Assembly: GCA_034687125.1 (NCBI GenBank)
Contig: JAQGBZ010000156.1
Coordinates: forward strand, 79,246 to 143,245
Reading direction: 5' to 3'
From: Neelides folsomi
Lineage: Eukaryota > Arthropoda > Collembola > Neelipleona > Neelidae
Length of the DNA stretch: 64,000 bases
Shown here: positions 1 to 14,400 of the stretch, in pieces
Position numbering within the stretch: the first letter of the stretch is position 1
Layout of the letters: the number at the start of each line of letters is the position of its first letter
Notes under the pieces: model-generated
The model's input: only the letters and a program-made list of their open reading frames with translations
Database searches by the model: none
Told to the model about the DNA's origin: nothing
Program-made: the position numbers and the translations under genes

Positions 1-2479
1 GAATCCCTCTGAAGACAAATGTCGTAGATATTCTGACAAGATTCTTCGAGCTTCAAGACAAGTTGTAGTAAGATATGCATGTATAATCCATTTGTCATTT
101 GTTCTAAACTAAATTTTATATAACTACCGCTGTTAATTTAATCATTTTCCAGAGGAAATACTTTTTAAGTGCTGGGTACAAATTAAGCGTCTAATATAAA
201 GACATCATGCTTCAAAGTCAATTTATAAAAACAAATTACGCAGAGCTTTAAGTTGAACTTGTTTGCCGATTTCAAATTAGATAATGTTCCAGCTTTTTAT
301 TAATAAATAAGTTTATTGGTGGTGAAATGAAAGTAGTTTTTAATCAAACTAGAATGTATTTCCTGTGTTTTTAATGATAAACCTTTTAACGAGGTTTGAA
401 CAAAATAAAAGCAATTTAGTAGAACATTTTATTATGAGCTAAAAGGGTGGTAAATTTTTATATTTACTTAAAGAGCAAACTATAAATTGATTAATTGGTA
501 TGTGCAGCTCATTTCGTTTTAAGCTTTTAACAGTTTTTACAAACGCAAACAGACCCCATTAAAAATATTTCCAAATAAACCATTTTCTTACTTGTAATCA
601 TGAACGAATTTAATTTTTCTATTCCCATCTTGAACTCTGTTAAAGCTGCATATTTTACCCAATCTAATCAACATACTTTAATACTTAATAATGTACATAC
701 CAAAAATTTGCATTCTTTAATCGTATGAGAGGTATGAGGAAACTTCAGAGAAAGATTTTATTTGATAAAGGGCCTTTGAAAAATTATTTTATGTATGAGA
801 GATTAGTAATTCAATTCATAGAGGCAACGAAGTTATCTTGAGTCGATCTGTTCAACAGATATTTATTCCATCTTTTTTGAAACACAAGTGATAGGACTTC
901 AGAAGTTTTAAATGGACTTGTTTAGTATATTTCGAGAATATTAGATTCTTTTGATGTGGCTAATGGAAGTGGAAGAGCCTTTTTTCCATGGCATACATTT
1001 TAATCATATTATCCTAGCATTAGCTGCAACGCTGGCACTTTACCACATCGAATACCACATCGCATACGTACGTATTTTACTGGAATGAGGAGACAGAAAG
1101 AAGGACAGGAAAGAAAATTTTGCATATTGAAAAAGAGTGAAAGCGAAAGAAATTTGCATAAAGGAGGATCAGACTTTCTTTAGATATGTGTAAACATGTA
1201 AGTATACCTAGTATGGACTTCAGTTTACATTAGATAACCAACAATACGTATACATTTATATGTATATTCTCTCTCTATCGTTTTTATACGTATCCTACTA
1301 TTGTACATTAGTTAGATATAAATTCATGCAGCTTCATATAATGAGAATGACTATTGGCATATGAAATACTGATATGATCAAATGGATCAGCTCTCAATGT
1401 CAGCACACATCTATCTTTGGTATATGTCATCTCTTATAAATATAATAGCAGGTATCTGCATATAAAATATTAAATGTATGTTATTTGTAACGTACGGGTA
1501 CGTATGTATAATATTTTACTCTGTTAGATAGCTCTTGAAGTAAAAGCTTTCTCTCCCACTACCTTTACATCTCTGAAATGTTTGAAGTGACTTATGCTTA
1601 TGAGAGATAGCTTCAGACCTCCAACGAGTAGCGAAATGTGTTGGAAAAAGAAATAAACGGTTGGGTAGAGCTAAATCGATTTCCCTTGCTTGTTTTAATT
1701 ATCATGAAGTGTTTGCATTACGTGCATTGAGAGAAAAAAGTAAAAAACCAATTACATTTTTAAAATGAGGTACAATGTCTAAAGTACCAAACGATATCAT
1801 CAAATGCCTTATAAGATGAAGAACTCATAATATTTGAATAATATTTAACGTTAGTAGAGGGGCACTCTAGATTTGTTTAAAGTAAGAATTCTAAATGAAG
1901 CAATCAAAAATAACAAGCATTGACAAAAAGATTAAAAATTTTATGGCTTTCGATGAGCATACAAAGTTGGTATTACATGGGTACTTGGCATGGTACGATA
2001 TGCAATATGTCCGTGTTGTGACAGGTAATAAAATATCAACTCTCATGAATAAAATATTTCGAATTGAGGATGGGAATTGGAACATGCCATATGGAGAAAG
2101 GAAATTGAATTCTTATGAAAATGTTGTAAAATGAGACTTCAATATTGAGCCAATGAAAATATTAAACACACAAGTTGGTATGTAATATTTTCTTCAAATA
2201 AAAGCGATCTTCTTAGAGCCCAAGATCTCAACTCCTAGCTACATTGTACTTACATTTTACGATCTTTGGTATTTATGTATAATATATTAAGGTAAATTGA
2301 AGTCTACAAGACCTTTCAAAATTGCGGTACACCTTTTATGCCTTTGTATCTTTCATGAACTCCCCCAGTTACCCACATTTGAGATTTTGAGTACGCCAAG
2401 GGTGCGGATAACGATGGAACAGAATAGTCAAAAAAATGCGAAAAAAAACTTTAATATTTGGATTTTCTTTTGTGCACAG
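1..2479 (+). other. Intronic or upstream sequence of the ASPP gene
   Basis: The first ASPP exon I can support begins at 2480 directly after a splice acceptor (pyrimidine-rich stretch, then CAG ending at 2479) and starts inside a codon, so the 5' part of the gene lies further upstream. This stretch is AT-rich. Its longest open frame (1895-2134) has no recognisable domain and no splice context, and I see no convincing exon. The expected upstream parts of the family (ubiquitin-like N-terminus, first coiled coil) are probably outside the window. Confidence 0.6.
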
Positions 2480-5400
2480 GCTCTGACCTCGAGTCCCTCC
2501 GCGCGGTCTTCAATGAGAAAGAAAAAGAGCTCTCTTTGGCGGTCGCGAAAGTGGATGAGCTGACGAGGCAGTTGGAGGATCTTCGACGAGGAAATAAAGA
2601 CCCTGCGAATGGACAAACAACAGCTGCCGCTGAGCTCGAGAAACTGAGACGTGAGCTAATGGTAAGGATATCACATGCTATCATGGCATTATCGGTGCCC
2701 TATTCATTACACACTCACCCTGCTCCTCTTTTCCTGGGCCACTATGGGAGGAACATTAATTATATGGACTTGTGAGGAGGACGGAGCGGATCTCATTCCT
2801 ACCAATTACATGCCATCAGCGGTCGTTGGTTCCAGAGAATATTGAAAAAAATCATTGTATGGGAAGCCACTTCTGACAAAATGAGATCCTCATGCCCGGT
2901 TTATTGTGACAGTCTCCGTTCCCTCGATGTATATGCGGCTGTGTATGTGGAGCTAGGAATGAGTCCCTTATTGATAATAGAACCTCCGGAGCTAAAGTAT
3001 TAAATTCATTCTCACTGTCATCAACTCTTCCACATCTCCACTCTTGTGACAGCCAGGCTGGGACTAATTATTCAAACGACAGGCCATGAATGCGATCTTT
3101 GTCGTGGGTTTGTATTAGTTGCGGAATAGAGGGCTATCTGCTGTAAATTTATTATAAGGATGAAAACGCAAACATAATTTCCCGGATACATTACAACAGA
3201 TATCTGCACGTAATGACGTCTCTCTCCGTATATTATAGTACATATTTGAACAAACTCAATCTAATAAATTTTCACAAACAGTAGCTCAAACAGTAGGCAA
3301 CCTATTTTTAATTAAGCTGTTACGCCTTCTCTAACGAGCACAAATTCTCTTCAATATATTTCTAATTTGATGGAAAAACCCGCCTAACAATTATCTTGCT
3401 CTCATTTAGGCCTCTTTTTAGAGCTAGGATGAACATGGATGACTGGTGATAGAAATTGGGAAAAGCTTCATTTCAACCATTTTACAACTTTGATTATGAG
3501 ACTGAAAGCTTTCAAGCTAATAAAATGGTTCATAGGAAAAGCATTTTATCATTATACGAATTATACCTTGTTAAATTATAAAAACTTCCCAGAATCGTGC
3601 TCATTTCATGTTTCATCAAAAATACCCCAAATAAGCAATGCTTCCCTTTTGTTCATTTTGTTTCCGTCGTTTTTCTACAATGCGAACAATATTTAATATA
3701 ACTAGGTATCTATTATATACCTAATATGTTGTACACGCTACAAATTCTGGGAGTGAATCATTTGACCTGAAAGTTGAAAGAAATTCTAAGAATGGAGCTT
3801 TTAGTATTTTACTAATGCTCTTACATTCCAAATTCCCATTGAAAAAAGTTGAAAGGGATTTATTCATTCGTCGTAGAAACCCTTTGTTGAAGACAAAATA
3901 ATTTTTGAGAAAATTTGAGATGTCATTCGCGTCAAATCTTAACGAAGTTTGTGTTGAAAGAGGAAATTCCTTCATTTTCTTTCTCATTTCCCCCACCCGG
4001 GTGTTTCTGACTTTCTCAGAACAACTTGAAGTTATAGTGAGAAGAGAACAAGAGGAGAGTAATGAATATTTAAGATTCATCCTGAGATTGGAAGGATCAG
4101 CAGGGATTCATGGTTAATATGATCTATGAAGATGGGATTAATAATTTGAGAGGGGTAAAAGAAAGAGTTTCAAGCTTACGGGAGTTTGGAACATATAAAA
4201 TTCCCCTCTATGCTTTTCTTGTGATATAAAATCACTTTGAATACTTTTTAAGTTAGGTTAGTTTATTGTAAAGAGTCTAATTAATAATATATAGGGTTCT
4301 TTGAATCTATTCGATATTCACTACGAGTGATAAATTTGCCCGAATTCTCGTGGGAACTGAACTTAAAGGCGGCCTTTGAAGCCCTTGACATGGTCCGCCT
4401 CTGTTCGCTATATATTAATAATTCACCTCCTACTTACGACGAGTTGAATAACGCATTGGATCTAAAGAAGGTCTCAAAACCTCACCTTCTTATTATAATA
4501 TTAGATACCTTAAACTATGTAGGGTAGCTAAGAATAGAAGGGTTAGGCTAACTAGAAGCGAAACGACTGAACCGAGGGATTACACACGTACGAATATCGA
4601 TAATACCTTTGTATAAGATACAGAATAAATAAATAGTAAAAGGAGCGAAGAGAAAGGGGAAATCGGGTCGACGAGGCCCCTTAAGGTTCCCCCATATAAC
4701 TATTTTAATACATTTCTTCCAAATGTGATTATACGGAAGAGGTCCTTGTTTCACGAGATACTGATGTGTCATTCGGGTGTCAGGGAGGGGATAAGGTGCC
4801 GGGCGGGCAAAGTGGCTTCTTCTACACTCCTTTAGGAAACTTGAAGGATTAGAACTTCCCAGAGTGAGTGAGTGAGTGAGTGAGTGGGTGAGTAAAAGAA
4901 TTGAGAGACGTCTGCGAAATCACTTCTAGTTTCTTCTTCATTGAAAAACACACGAACTTTTCTCTCCTCGGACCCGGATTGTGTTTTGTTCAGGGGCTTC
5001 GATCCGGAGGGAGCTTGGAGAATTTGGATCAATCGGAGAAGCTCCTTCCACTCCCAGCGTATATAATATATATGCTGATTTCCCACTAGTCATTGAGCGA
5101 CTCGGCCGAAGAGAGAGTTCACTCTCCCGTTTACAAATGATCTCACTGGGAAACATTTTAGGGACTCATTCAATGCATTCCATTATTGTTTGTTTGTTCG
5201 ACCCGAGAAACTTTCATGAAATGAAATAAAGAAAAAATACTTTTGTTTCATTACATCATCGGCTAGTGTGAGAACTGGAAATATTGTGAATCTTATAAGA
5301 GGAGACGAAAGAAACTGGACAAACTCAGAAAGATTATGGTGAGACTTGAGATCTGCATTTTCCAATCTTATAAATCTTCTTTTATCTTTTCTCCCAATTT

Positions 5401-8400
5401 TCTCCATTTTTTTTACTTCATGTCTCTTTTATGCTGATGAAGGCGATTGGATATTCATAACAATATTATCTGTAAAGCTTAACAATGCAAAAGATTCACT
5501 CATCTGTCAACTAAAGAACTTTTTATAAACTTCCCATGTCTTGTGAAAGTTGTAACGAAGTCTCAAGGGATGACGGTTCCCTAATTGTTGTTTCAATAAT
5601 AATTCAAACGAAAGAGGAGTTTAGAAATAATGATGAACCCTCAGAGTTTTGAATTATACAACAGTAAGGTATATGTATTTTTCTTTCTTTTTTCATTGTC
5701 CTTCTTTCAGATGAGTTGTCAGCGGTTCTATTTACTTTTCCCTAGGTGCAATTGACGCGAACCGTATTATTTTTTCTTTCATTGAATCACAAATTGGCGA
5801 AACTAATAGATTCCTATTGACATAATTATATAACTTGTATGCTTTTAGACTTTGCTATCTAACTTGACTTTATTTTTTCTAAAGCATTCGAATTCTTCAA
5901 ACTTTCTTAGGTCTTTGTTTTTATAAAGATTAGTAAAAATAATGACTTGAAAACATTTTTATTTATTTTATAGCTCTTCTAATAGATATTGCATGTAGAG
6001 TAAATTTTACTCGTAATAAGTACATTGATTGAATTTTACTCAAACCATTTTATGGCTGATTAATCATTTTTATTTGTTTAAAGTTTTTTACAATTTTACG
6101 ACCCTAAACAAAATGTATCTTTGGTTTTCATTTCCCACTACATAAACGCTAGATCTTAAAGCAAATTACAAACATCAAGAACCTCTGGAGAAATAGCTAG
6201 GTGAATAATTTGAATAGGAAGACGATTCGTCTACTTTATTGATTTGCTGCTAGTAAATTGAAAAGGCCGTTTCGTGTAATCTAAAGTGGAATTAGAATGA
6301 TGGGAAAATTAATGGGGCATCTTAGGTAGCAGGAATTTATTAGAGACATTATAGCGAAGCGGGGAGTCGCATTGAATACTGAATAGGTTACCTGCGTGCA
6401 TCCAAACATTTGAATAATTGTCAACTTAATCTACTTAGCCAATAAATTCACAAAGCAGCAAATTATTTAAGCGAATTAAAATTGTAAATTAAAATGATGA
6501 AGAAACTACTGATATGTATTGTAGATAATATGTCCTTACCAATAATACCCAAATATGTTCTTACCCATACCTTCTTTAAGTACCTACTTTATGAAATTAA
6601 AATCGAATAAGTTGCGTGTGGCATACGCAAACCCTTTGCACCGATCGTGGTTTTTCCCTGGGCACTCGCATTTTCCAAATGTGATTTATAACTAAAATTG
6701 ACATAAGGTCAGCAATAAATCTTCTAATGGTTTTAATCTTTTTATAGTATCGTCAAAAGTTACGGGAGGCCCAAGCGACCCGGGTGGCAGCTCAAAGAGC
6801 GGCTCTCTCTCAACGGCAAGAAGAATCTTTGCGGGTCGACCGGCGAATTGCCGAATTGCAAGAGAGATTGCATCGGAAGAGACTTTTAAATCACCAGCTG
6901 GCTGCTACACTCAAACATCAGGTAAGAAGATTGATTGTCCAGACTTTCTCTCCCGCTCATCTAATTGAGTGAGTGTATATCCTTATGTGTGGTAGCCACA
7001 TTCCCTCAACTATTCCCATTTCCTTCCCAACTTTGCCAATTGGATAAAAAGGAGTCGCCTCCGTCTCCTCCCACTCTGGATCATTCGATTACTATTTTGT
7101 GGAAATACAGAGTAATTGTCCTTGACACTAGGTATTTAAGACATGAAAGCCACTTCCTCTCTCACCACGATGTTTGACAAGAAGGTAGAGGAAATGAGAC
7201 ATTTTCAGAGATAACTTCGTAGCTTACATTTAATCCAATTAGTGAAGGAGTTTCTCTTCCTAACCCCTAGAGAACCCCAAACTTGTGGTTATAATGTCCT
7301 ATTTATTACTCGCCACATCACACACATCCGCTCGTATTGACGTCTTAGTCCCTTTGGCCCCCAAAAAGTTAAGAACTGGAGATCATTATGGTCTTCTTCA
7401 TGGGGTTTTACCCAAGTGGAGTGAGTTGTCTTCAAGCCCCCAGATTTCTGAGTATTTGATTGGGGATTTGGGGATTAACGACTCTCGAAATTGATGATTA
7501 AGCCAAAGAGCCTCTGTGTCGATTCTGAGATGAAATGATTTGAAAGCGTTAAAGTTCTTTTAAGACTTTAATGGAAGTTGAAAGAATCGAGGCAGAAAAG
7601 ATGAAAATGAGGCAGAAGAACTTTTTTAAAATGACACGTCAATATGTCAACTTGAGGCTTTTATAAAATTAATGAATGGTTAGAAATGTCTCGGATTATT
7701 CATATTTTATGAAAATTCGTTTCATATAAAGTAGTAATTTATACAATATTACATAAATTGATTTTTAATCAAGACACCTTATTTTATTCACCACCAAAGA
7801 ATACGAAAGAACTCAACTCGTACAATAAAATTTCTATCAATTTATTTGTGCAATATTCTAGTAAATACGCTAAAGTAGGTAAATACTTTCTTCTAAATAT
7901 GCATTATTATGCAGTACGTATAAGTATGTATTTATTTTTTCGTAAACGCATCAAGTCTTTAAGAAATGAGAAATGGCAGGGCGGAAAATTTTCATTTTAT
8001 AAATGTGGCTCAGAGTTCAGGTGTGCCGAACTTATCGTTAAGAAAGTTTTCCCCTGGTAGTCTTCTCAACTTTTTTGTGGGTTATTTTAAAGGGAAAAAA
8101 GAAAGCGAGATAAGTGAAGAGAAGGAGTGGGAATGAGATTGAGAGCCAGGAGTTTATTAAAAGCTCTCAACTTCAATCCTCATTAAAGAGAGTGAGTCGT
8201 CGCTTCCCCCGGAGCGAATCTTCTAAATAACTACTTCGCATCTTTAATAATTCCAGCGTAAGAAAAAGTCAAAAAAGTAGGAAAATAGGAATTGCAGATT
8301 CGAGGCTTCCCTATATATCCCAACGAGGGTCTGAGAAATTTTCATTTATAATAAAGAGCCCGGAACTTAATCACTTAAATTAAGGGCTGAGGAAGAAAGT

Positions 8401-11400
8401 TGGAGCTAATGGCCGTAGCGGGGAGTGAAAGAGATGAAGAAAGGAAATTGATTGTTAGAGAAGAATATTAAAGCAAAACCGTCGTTCTTCTTTTGCCCTC
8501 TCTGGCTCTCTGCGGTGCTAAGAATGCTGTTTAATAATAACCTATATTTATTGTACGCAGTCATTATAAATACCGAGGGGGTTTCGATTATTTACTAAGC
8601 CCCATGGTAATATCGTAATAATTGCCAAGATCTCACTTCTTAGAAACTAAATAAATTCGCCGAGGTCTCTGGACGACTTTAGCTGGGAATAAATGAGGAA
8701 AGTTGAGGAGGAATAGGGTAATAAAGATTGCATATTTTTCATTAGTGTGAATATTCCAACTGCCCAGGGACTCTTTTTTCCTTCCCGCAGAGCTCTCGTT
8801 GAGAAATTTGCGGATTTTGATAAAGGTCATGAATTTTTAGTAATTACATAGCCCACCATATTGTTCCGTCATGGGCTATGGCTTAACGTCCATAAAGTTG
8901 TTCTCGCGTTGACGTAAACGAAATATTTGGAATTTCGGTTGGCCGAGGTTCTCGAAAATTCTTCCTCCTTCCTTCCAACTTCAAGTAATATAAAGTAAAA
9001 AAGGAGCGTGAGAAGGGAAAATATGGAATCAAATAGAGAACAATATGTCTAAAAGAATAATGAAGCGAAAGTGAGACCACGGACCCGTAAAATACCAATG
9101 GTTAAATAATGAGAAATTCCATTCCGAATTTCGGAGTGTTTTGAAGGACGAACTTCATATTAATATAAGGAATCAAAGGTCGAAAAGGAAATATTCAGCC
9201 AGATCGAAAGTTGAGTTGACTCGTGCGGGAAAACATTGTTATCCAACATACCGCCCTCACACACTAATCGATCTTCTCGCTGGTTACCGATATAGGACCC
9301 TTTGTGTTTGGGTGTGTTGATGTGAGTGAAGGAAATGGGAATAGCATGTACTCGTGGTGGAAGCGGATGCGTGAGGCGACAGACAACACGCTCCTTTCCA
9401 CTCGGAACTCCTCAATGTGGAGGAAATCGGTGAAAGATTGATGTATTGAATTGGAGGCTAAAGAGCATTGTATTTATTTTCACACAGGAGAGCGTCGACG
9501 ACTTCGTCTCCGGTCCTAATAAGAATGATCCAAAATATCAGACCTTGCCTTACAACGCGAAGCTCTTTGCCTTCTCGGCCAACAAAGATCAGCAGCAAGA
9601 GAATTTCGAGAAGGCTATGCAGCACCAGATGCAAATTCTTCAAATTGACCAATCTTCTCATCATCAGAACAAAACTCCACTTTCTAACAACGTCCAAATC
9701 CATCAGATCTTAGCTCAAAACCACATCAATGCCAAGAGCGGGCTCATCCACAGTAACAACATCATGAGCCATGGACATCATAGTAATTCTCAACCTAATT
9801 CACCCGTTTCGGCCTCCACAACGACGGCAAGCATTCCGAATGGACTTCAAATGGTTCATAGTACCATGGCTAACAACAACGTGTCGAGGGGAAAAGCGTT
9901 CCCGATTTCGACAGAGAATAATTTCCCACTCGTGCGGCCGAGCAACTTTGTTCCGACTGGAGGCGCTTCTTCAAACTCCATCCTACTCAATCTTGGCTAC
10001 AATGGAGGGAACAGTCAGCAGGTAATTCCATTCTCTCGTCCTCAAAAATTGTTTCCTTAAAGTAAATATTGAAAGAGAAAGAAATTGTTTTCCATCAGAC
10101 TTTCATGTTCGCAATCGGGAATTTTCAATAATTAATGAGTTTCCTTCAACTTTCCATCATGCAAGACGAGAGACTTATGTGGATATTATATATATTGCCA
10201 CTGTATTTCTTTTCTATTTACCTTTAGCCTTTAAATTACCCTGTGCTACCACGAGTGGAGGAGGTGAATACACAATGCATATACCAACTTTCCACTTACT
10301 GTTTGAATATTATGCGGACTAGGACTTGTAGCATTACGATATGGGAAATTGCAATATAGGAATATACGTTTTCTACTTATATTGTGATATTTACATTTTT
10401 CATGAAGTTCCGATTTCAATTTTAAAAATTTAAAAATCTATCACTTCACTGTCTCAACTCGATGTCAAAGTTAAATATTTTATTAGCAATTTTAAGACAA
10501 GGATGGCTACAATATTGTCATATTAAAAATGTAGAGCTATCCATATTCACCCAAAATATTAGTTTTGTAGAATCTACAAATTACACAATTTCAAATGCAT
10601 AATAGTACTTATATGGAAAGGTCAGACATGTAAGTTATAAATAAGGGATAAAGAGATGTGTAAAGAAAAAATCCCAAGATGAAATGGAAACACAAATCCT
10701 CGAGGTACATAAATACTCCACTTATAAGCCCAAGCACGAGACGGAGAAAAAAGTATTTATCTGTATATGAGACAGCATGGTAAATGTTGTGTTGGTTCGG
10801 GCAAGAGAACCGTCATGAGTCTCATCTACCAAATGGAAGTTGAGCGAAATTGTGGATGCATTTAGAGAATTAAAGGAGAAGGAAGAGAATTTTTATTTAT
10901 GGCCTTGAAGCTCCTTTGGTTCATTGGGGATTTAGTGGATAAATCATATGAGGGAGTGATTAGTGTGAAAAGAAGGGGAAAATCCGAGTAAAAGTGGGCA
11001 AAGTCATTTGTGCTTCATCTTCCACTAGCATTTCCTTCCGCTGGCCTTCGGCTCTCCTCTCAAAGTGGAATGTGAATGAGTAGAAAGAAAAGAAATCTCT
11101 CCTTATGAGAAAACCATGGAAGGTAATGAGGAAAGAAAAATGGCTCTTAGAGAGAATTCCAAGAGAGATATTTGAAGAAAGTCAGGATTATTTGAAAGAT
11201 TGATATGCAGGATGGAAGATAGTTCCTAATAAATGAATCTTGGATTGTTTACTCGCGTGTCACTAGATACACGGCGAGGTTGAGGGTGCTTCAGGCGTCT
11301 TCAGTGACACTTTCAATCGTGGGGTAAGTGAAAGAAATGGAGGAAACCTTAATCTGGTCATCCTCAGAGATCCCCAAATCCTCATATAGATATAATAAGA

Positions 11401-14400
11401 CATATTCGAACTTACTATATGGTACATTTCTCCCTCTTTTCTCATTGAAAGGGCATGTGAGGGCTTAATATGAGAATTCCGAATTCCAATGGTACTACAT
11501 TAAGTACAGTAGTGCGGCGTTCCAGATAGAGTTAGGAGGTTCCTTTTAACAGAGACTGAGAATCTCATATCCTTTTCAGCTTCGAAGTTTAGTCACCTCT
11601 CACGAGTGAAGGAAGACTTTATAAATCTTCTTTTCAACTCTGGTCCCTTCATCAGATTACCCTTCTTCCGTGATCCTTGAGTCTAACCCACAAGTTTCAA
11701 CTCGACGATGTGGATCTGAGAGTGAAAGAATATATCGTGTATTAGAAAGTATAGTCTACTACGAAAACAATCCCATTCCAACCCCACCCGCACGTTTTTA
11801 AATCAATGGTCTAGAGACATTTTATGACACTCTCAGCGGGAATCTTTTTGATTATGGATTTTCACTATTTGAGAATGGAGCTCAAATCGGGTTTCCAACT
11901 CTCCATTTTCAATAATAGTACTATACACTAGAATGGAACAAAGCATGGACTAGATGTTATTATTATATAACGGAAAGAATTACATACTTTAGACTGGAGA
12001 AATGGAACAAGAAAAAATTTGATTTATAAAATTCGATTGTAGGTCGTTGGGCCAAAGGAAAGTTCGTCTTCCGGGAGCAATGCGTCGGTGAGTGGAAGCA
12101 GCGTGAGCGACGGTTTCAGTACTGGAATAATGAGTGGAATGGGAGCTCCTGGGCGACCAGCAAAACCGGCTTTACCACCAAAACCGCCGAAACCTACACC
12201 ACCGCCCAGACAAGCCCCCGATGTCTTCTCTTTCAATCAAAGGTATGTGCTTTGTGTCTCCTCCATTCTTTTCAGAATCTCTCCGGTTGCCTGTGTGCAG
12301 AGGATGGAGATAAAGGATCGGATAATAATGGTTCCACGAGACCCAAAATCCGATTTCTATTCCATTCTTCCTTCATATTGAGAGCGGATCTGCTCAAGAG
12401 AGGAAGTGAGATTGGGAAAAGAGTATTGCTCCGGGACAGAACTTACCCGGAGAAGGTGGAAGAAATTGATTCTGACTCTTTTCCTAATGATTGTGTGGTG
12501 AGGAGCGAAACCGGAGCCTCATTTTTCTTTTTCTCCAATGATAGATCTTCTTCAACGAGCGGAGGGCAGAGCGAAGGAGTGATGCATGACAGGACTGAAT
12601 TACCCATCAAACCCAAACCCCTGTTTCTGAAAAAACACATGGGAGGCTCACACTCTTCCTCGGCTAATGCCCAGCTGTCAAACTCTTCAGAGAAAGAATC
12701 CAATATAAGCAGTACGACGGTGAGTATTTTGCCAATCTCTTTGCCTTTCACTACTCCAGTGTACTTTGTATCTTGGGTTTGTTTGAGGAGGTTTTTTGAG
12801 GTTTGGCCGTTTGCCTCGGGTATTTGAATTTGAGAAAAAGGGTAATAAAATTCACATGGAGGACCCCAGAGAAAGTTCCGGACTGAGAGCGGAACCACTC
12901 TCCGAATTGCTCTACAGAATTGAGCTCATTTGACCGTATTGTGTGTTTAGGTTCGAGTGTCGATCAATCGGCGGATCGAGATGCCACCCGCCTTCCTTTT
13001 CCCGGAAAGCGATCCTCCACCATCTGATTTGATTCCGGAACATCAGTCATCGTCATCCTTCAAGCAAGGAGACGTCGTAGAGCAAGACAGCGTGGATTCC
13101 TCAGCTTATCCTAAAAACAATCACCTCCTTCCTGAAGAATACACCTTGCCCGATCTCTTCCCAAGCCCCCGCCTTGACTTCCTGGAGTCGATGAAGGCCA
13201 ACGAGCAGAGCATGAAGGAACATCTCTCAAACGAAAATATAATCAATAACAATGAGTCGATGACTGGAAACAGGGTCAATTCACTCACGACAAACTTGAA
13301 TCTCTTCCGGGGAAATAATGTGAATTTGGGTCCAATCTCTGGAAATTTCCCGGACCCTAGTGAGCTCTCACATCCTTCCGACGAGAATCGAAAGGACCGA
13401 GATCATCATCACGAAATGAGAGAGAGTGAGACCAAGGGCCACGAGGAGAACCACATCAGTGTGATGGAGATTCAAGTCGGAACTGAGGGTCTCAAGGAGA
13501 ACCAAAACCAAATAGAAACCAAAATCGATTCCGCTAATCAGCTTGAATCTTTAGGTTTGCCCAATTTTCAATTACACTCTCCAGAGTGGAGATCAATACG
13601 TTTGATCTAATTTCTCATGACTCTGCCTTTTTCATTTCAGAAGCTGGGGGCGAGGTACAAAAAGGAAGCGAGAACGAAAAAGATTCCAACTTCTCTGAAA
13701 GTTCCAATTCCACCCCGACCGGAATCGTCCGTCGAATCAAAAAGGGGAATTTGAAATCGGGGAATAAGGTGAGAGATCAATATGCTGCGGCATATTGTAA
13801 GATATTGAATTTAGGTCTTAAATTGACATATTGCCATAATACACATTATACGTAAAGTCAATTCTAATAAGATGTTGACCCTGTAGGACCACGCTTCTGT
13901 CGGTCGACGTGTGAGCTTCGATCCGTTGGCTCTTCTCCTCGACGCGTCATTGGAAGGCGAGCTGGACCTCGTCATGAAAACGGCCGGTGAGGTAGGGAAC
14001 GCATCTTCAGCCAACGACGAAGGAATCACGGCTCTCCACAATGCTATTTGTGCTGGTCATGCCGACGTGGTGAGATTCCTAGTGGAGTTCGGATGTGATG
14101 TCAACGCCCAAGACAGCGACGGATGGTGAGAAAGGATTAAGAAGTAATTAAGGGTGAGCTGATGATTAACGAGGGTCTCTTTTTAGGACTCCGCTCCACT
14201 GTGCCGCGTCCTGCAACAATGTCGGAATGGTGAAATTCCTCGTTGAGCGTGGAGCTTGCATTTTTGCGACAACGTTGAGTGATCATGAGACAGCGGCTGA
14301 AAAATGCGAAGAGGATGAAGATGGTTTCGGTCCATGCTCTGAATACCTTTACAGTAAGTTTAAGACGTGATATCGATTCCCTCACCTTGGCCTCCCAATA

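Noticed and set aside
1-67. Possible ASPP exon at the window edge ending at a GTAAG donor (68)
   Set aside because: Two frames are open but neither leaves the one-nucleotide phase needed to join the exon at 2480, and the translation shows no convincing family similarity.
1895-2134. 79-residue open frame on the plus strand
   Set aside because: No recognisable domain, no good splice sites around it, and located in AT-rich intronic sequence; likely chance.
4327-4527. 66-residue open frame within an ASPP intron
   Set aside because: No family recognised and no splice or promoter context. Kept only as part of the GC-richer island finding.
12252-12544. Upstream extension of the ASPP exon ending at 12719
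   Set aside because: The frame is open back to 12252, but neither acceptor (12275, 12300) keeps phase with the donor at 12242. The pyrimidine-rich acceptor ending at 12544 does, so this is intron.
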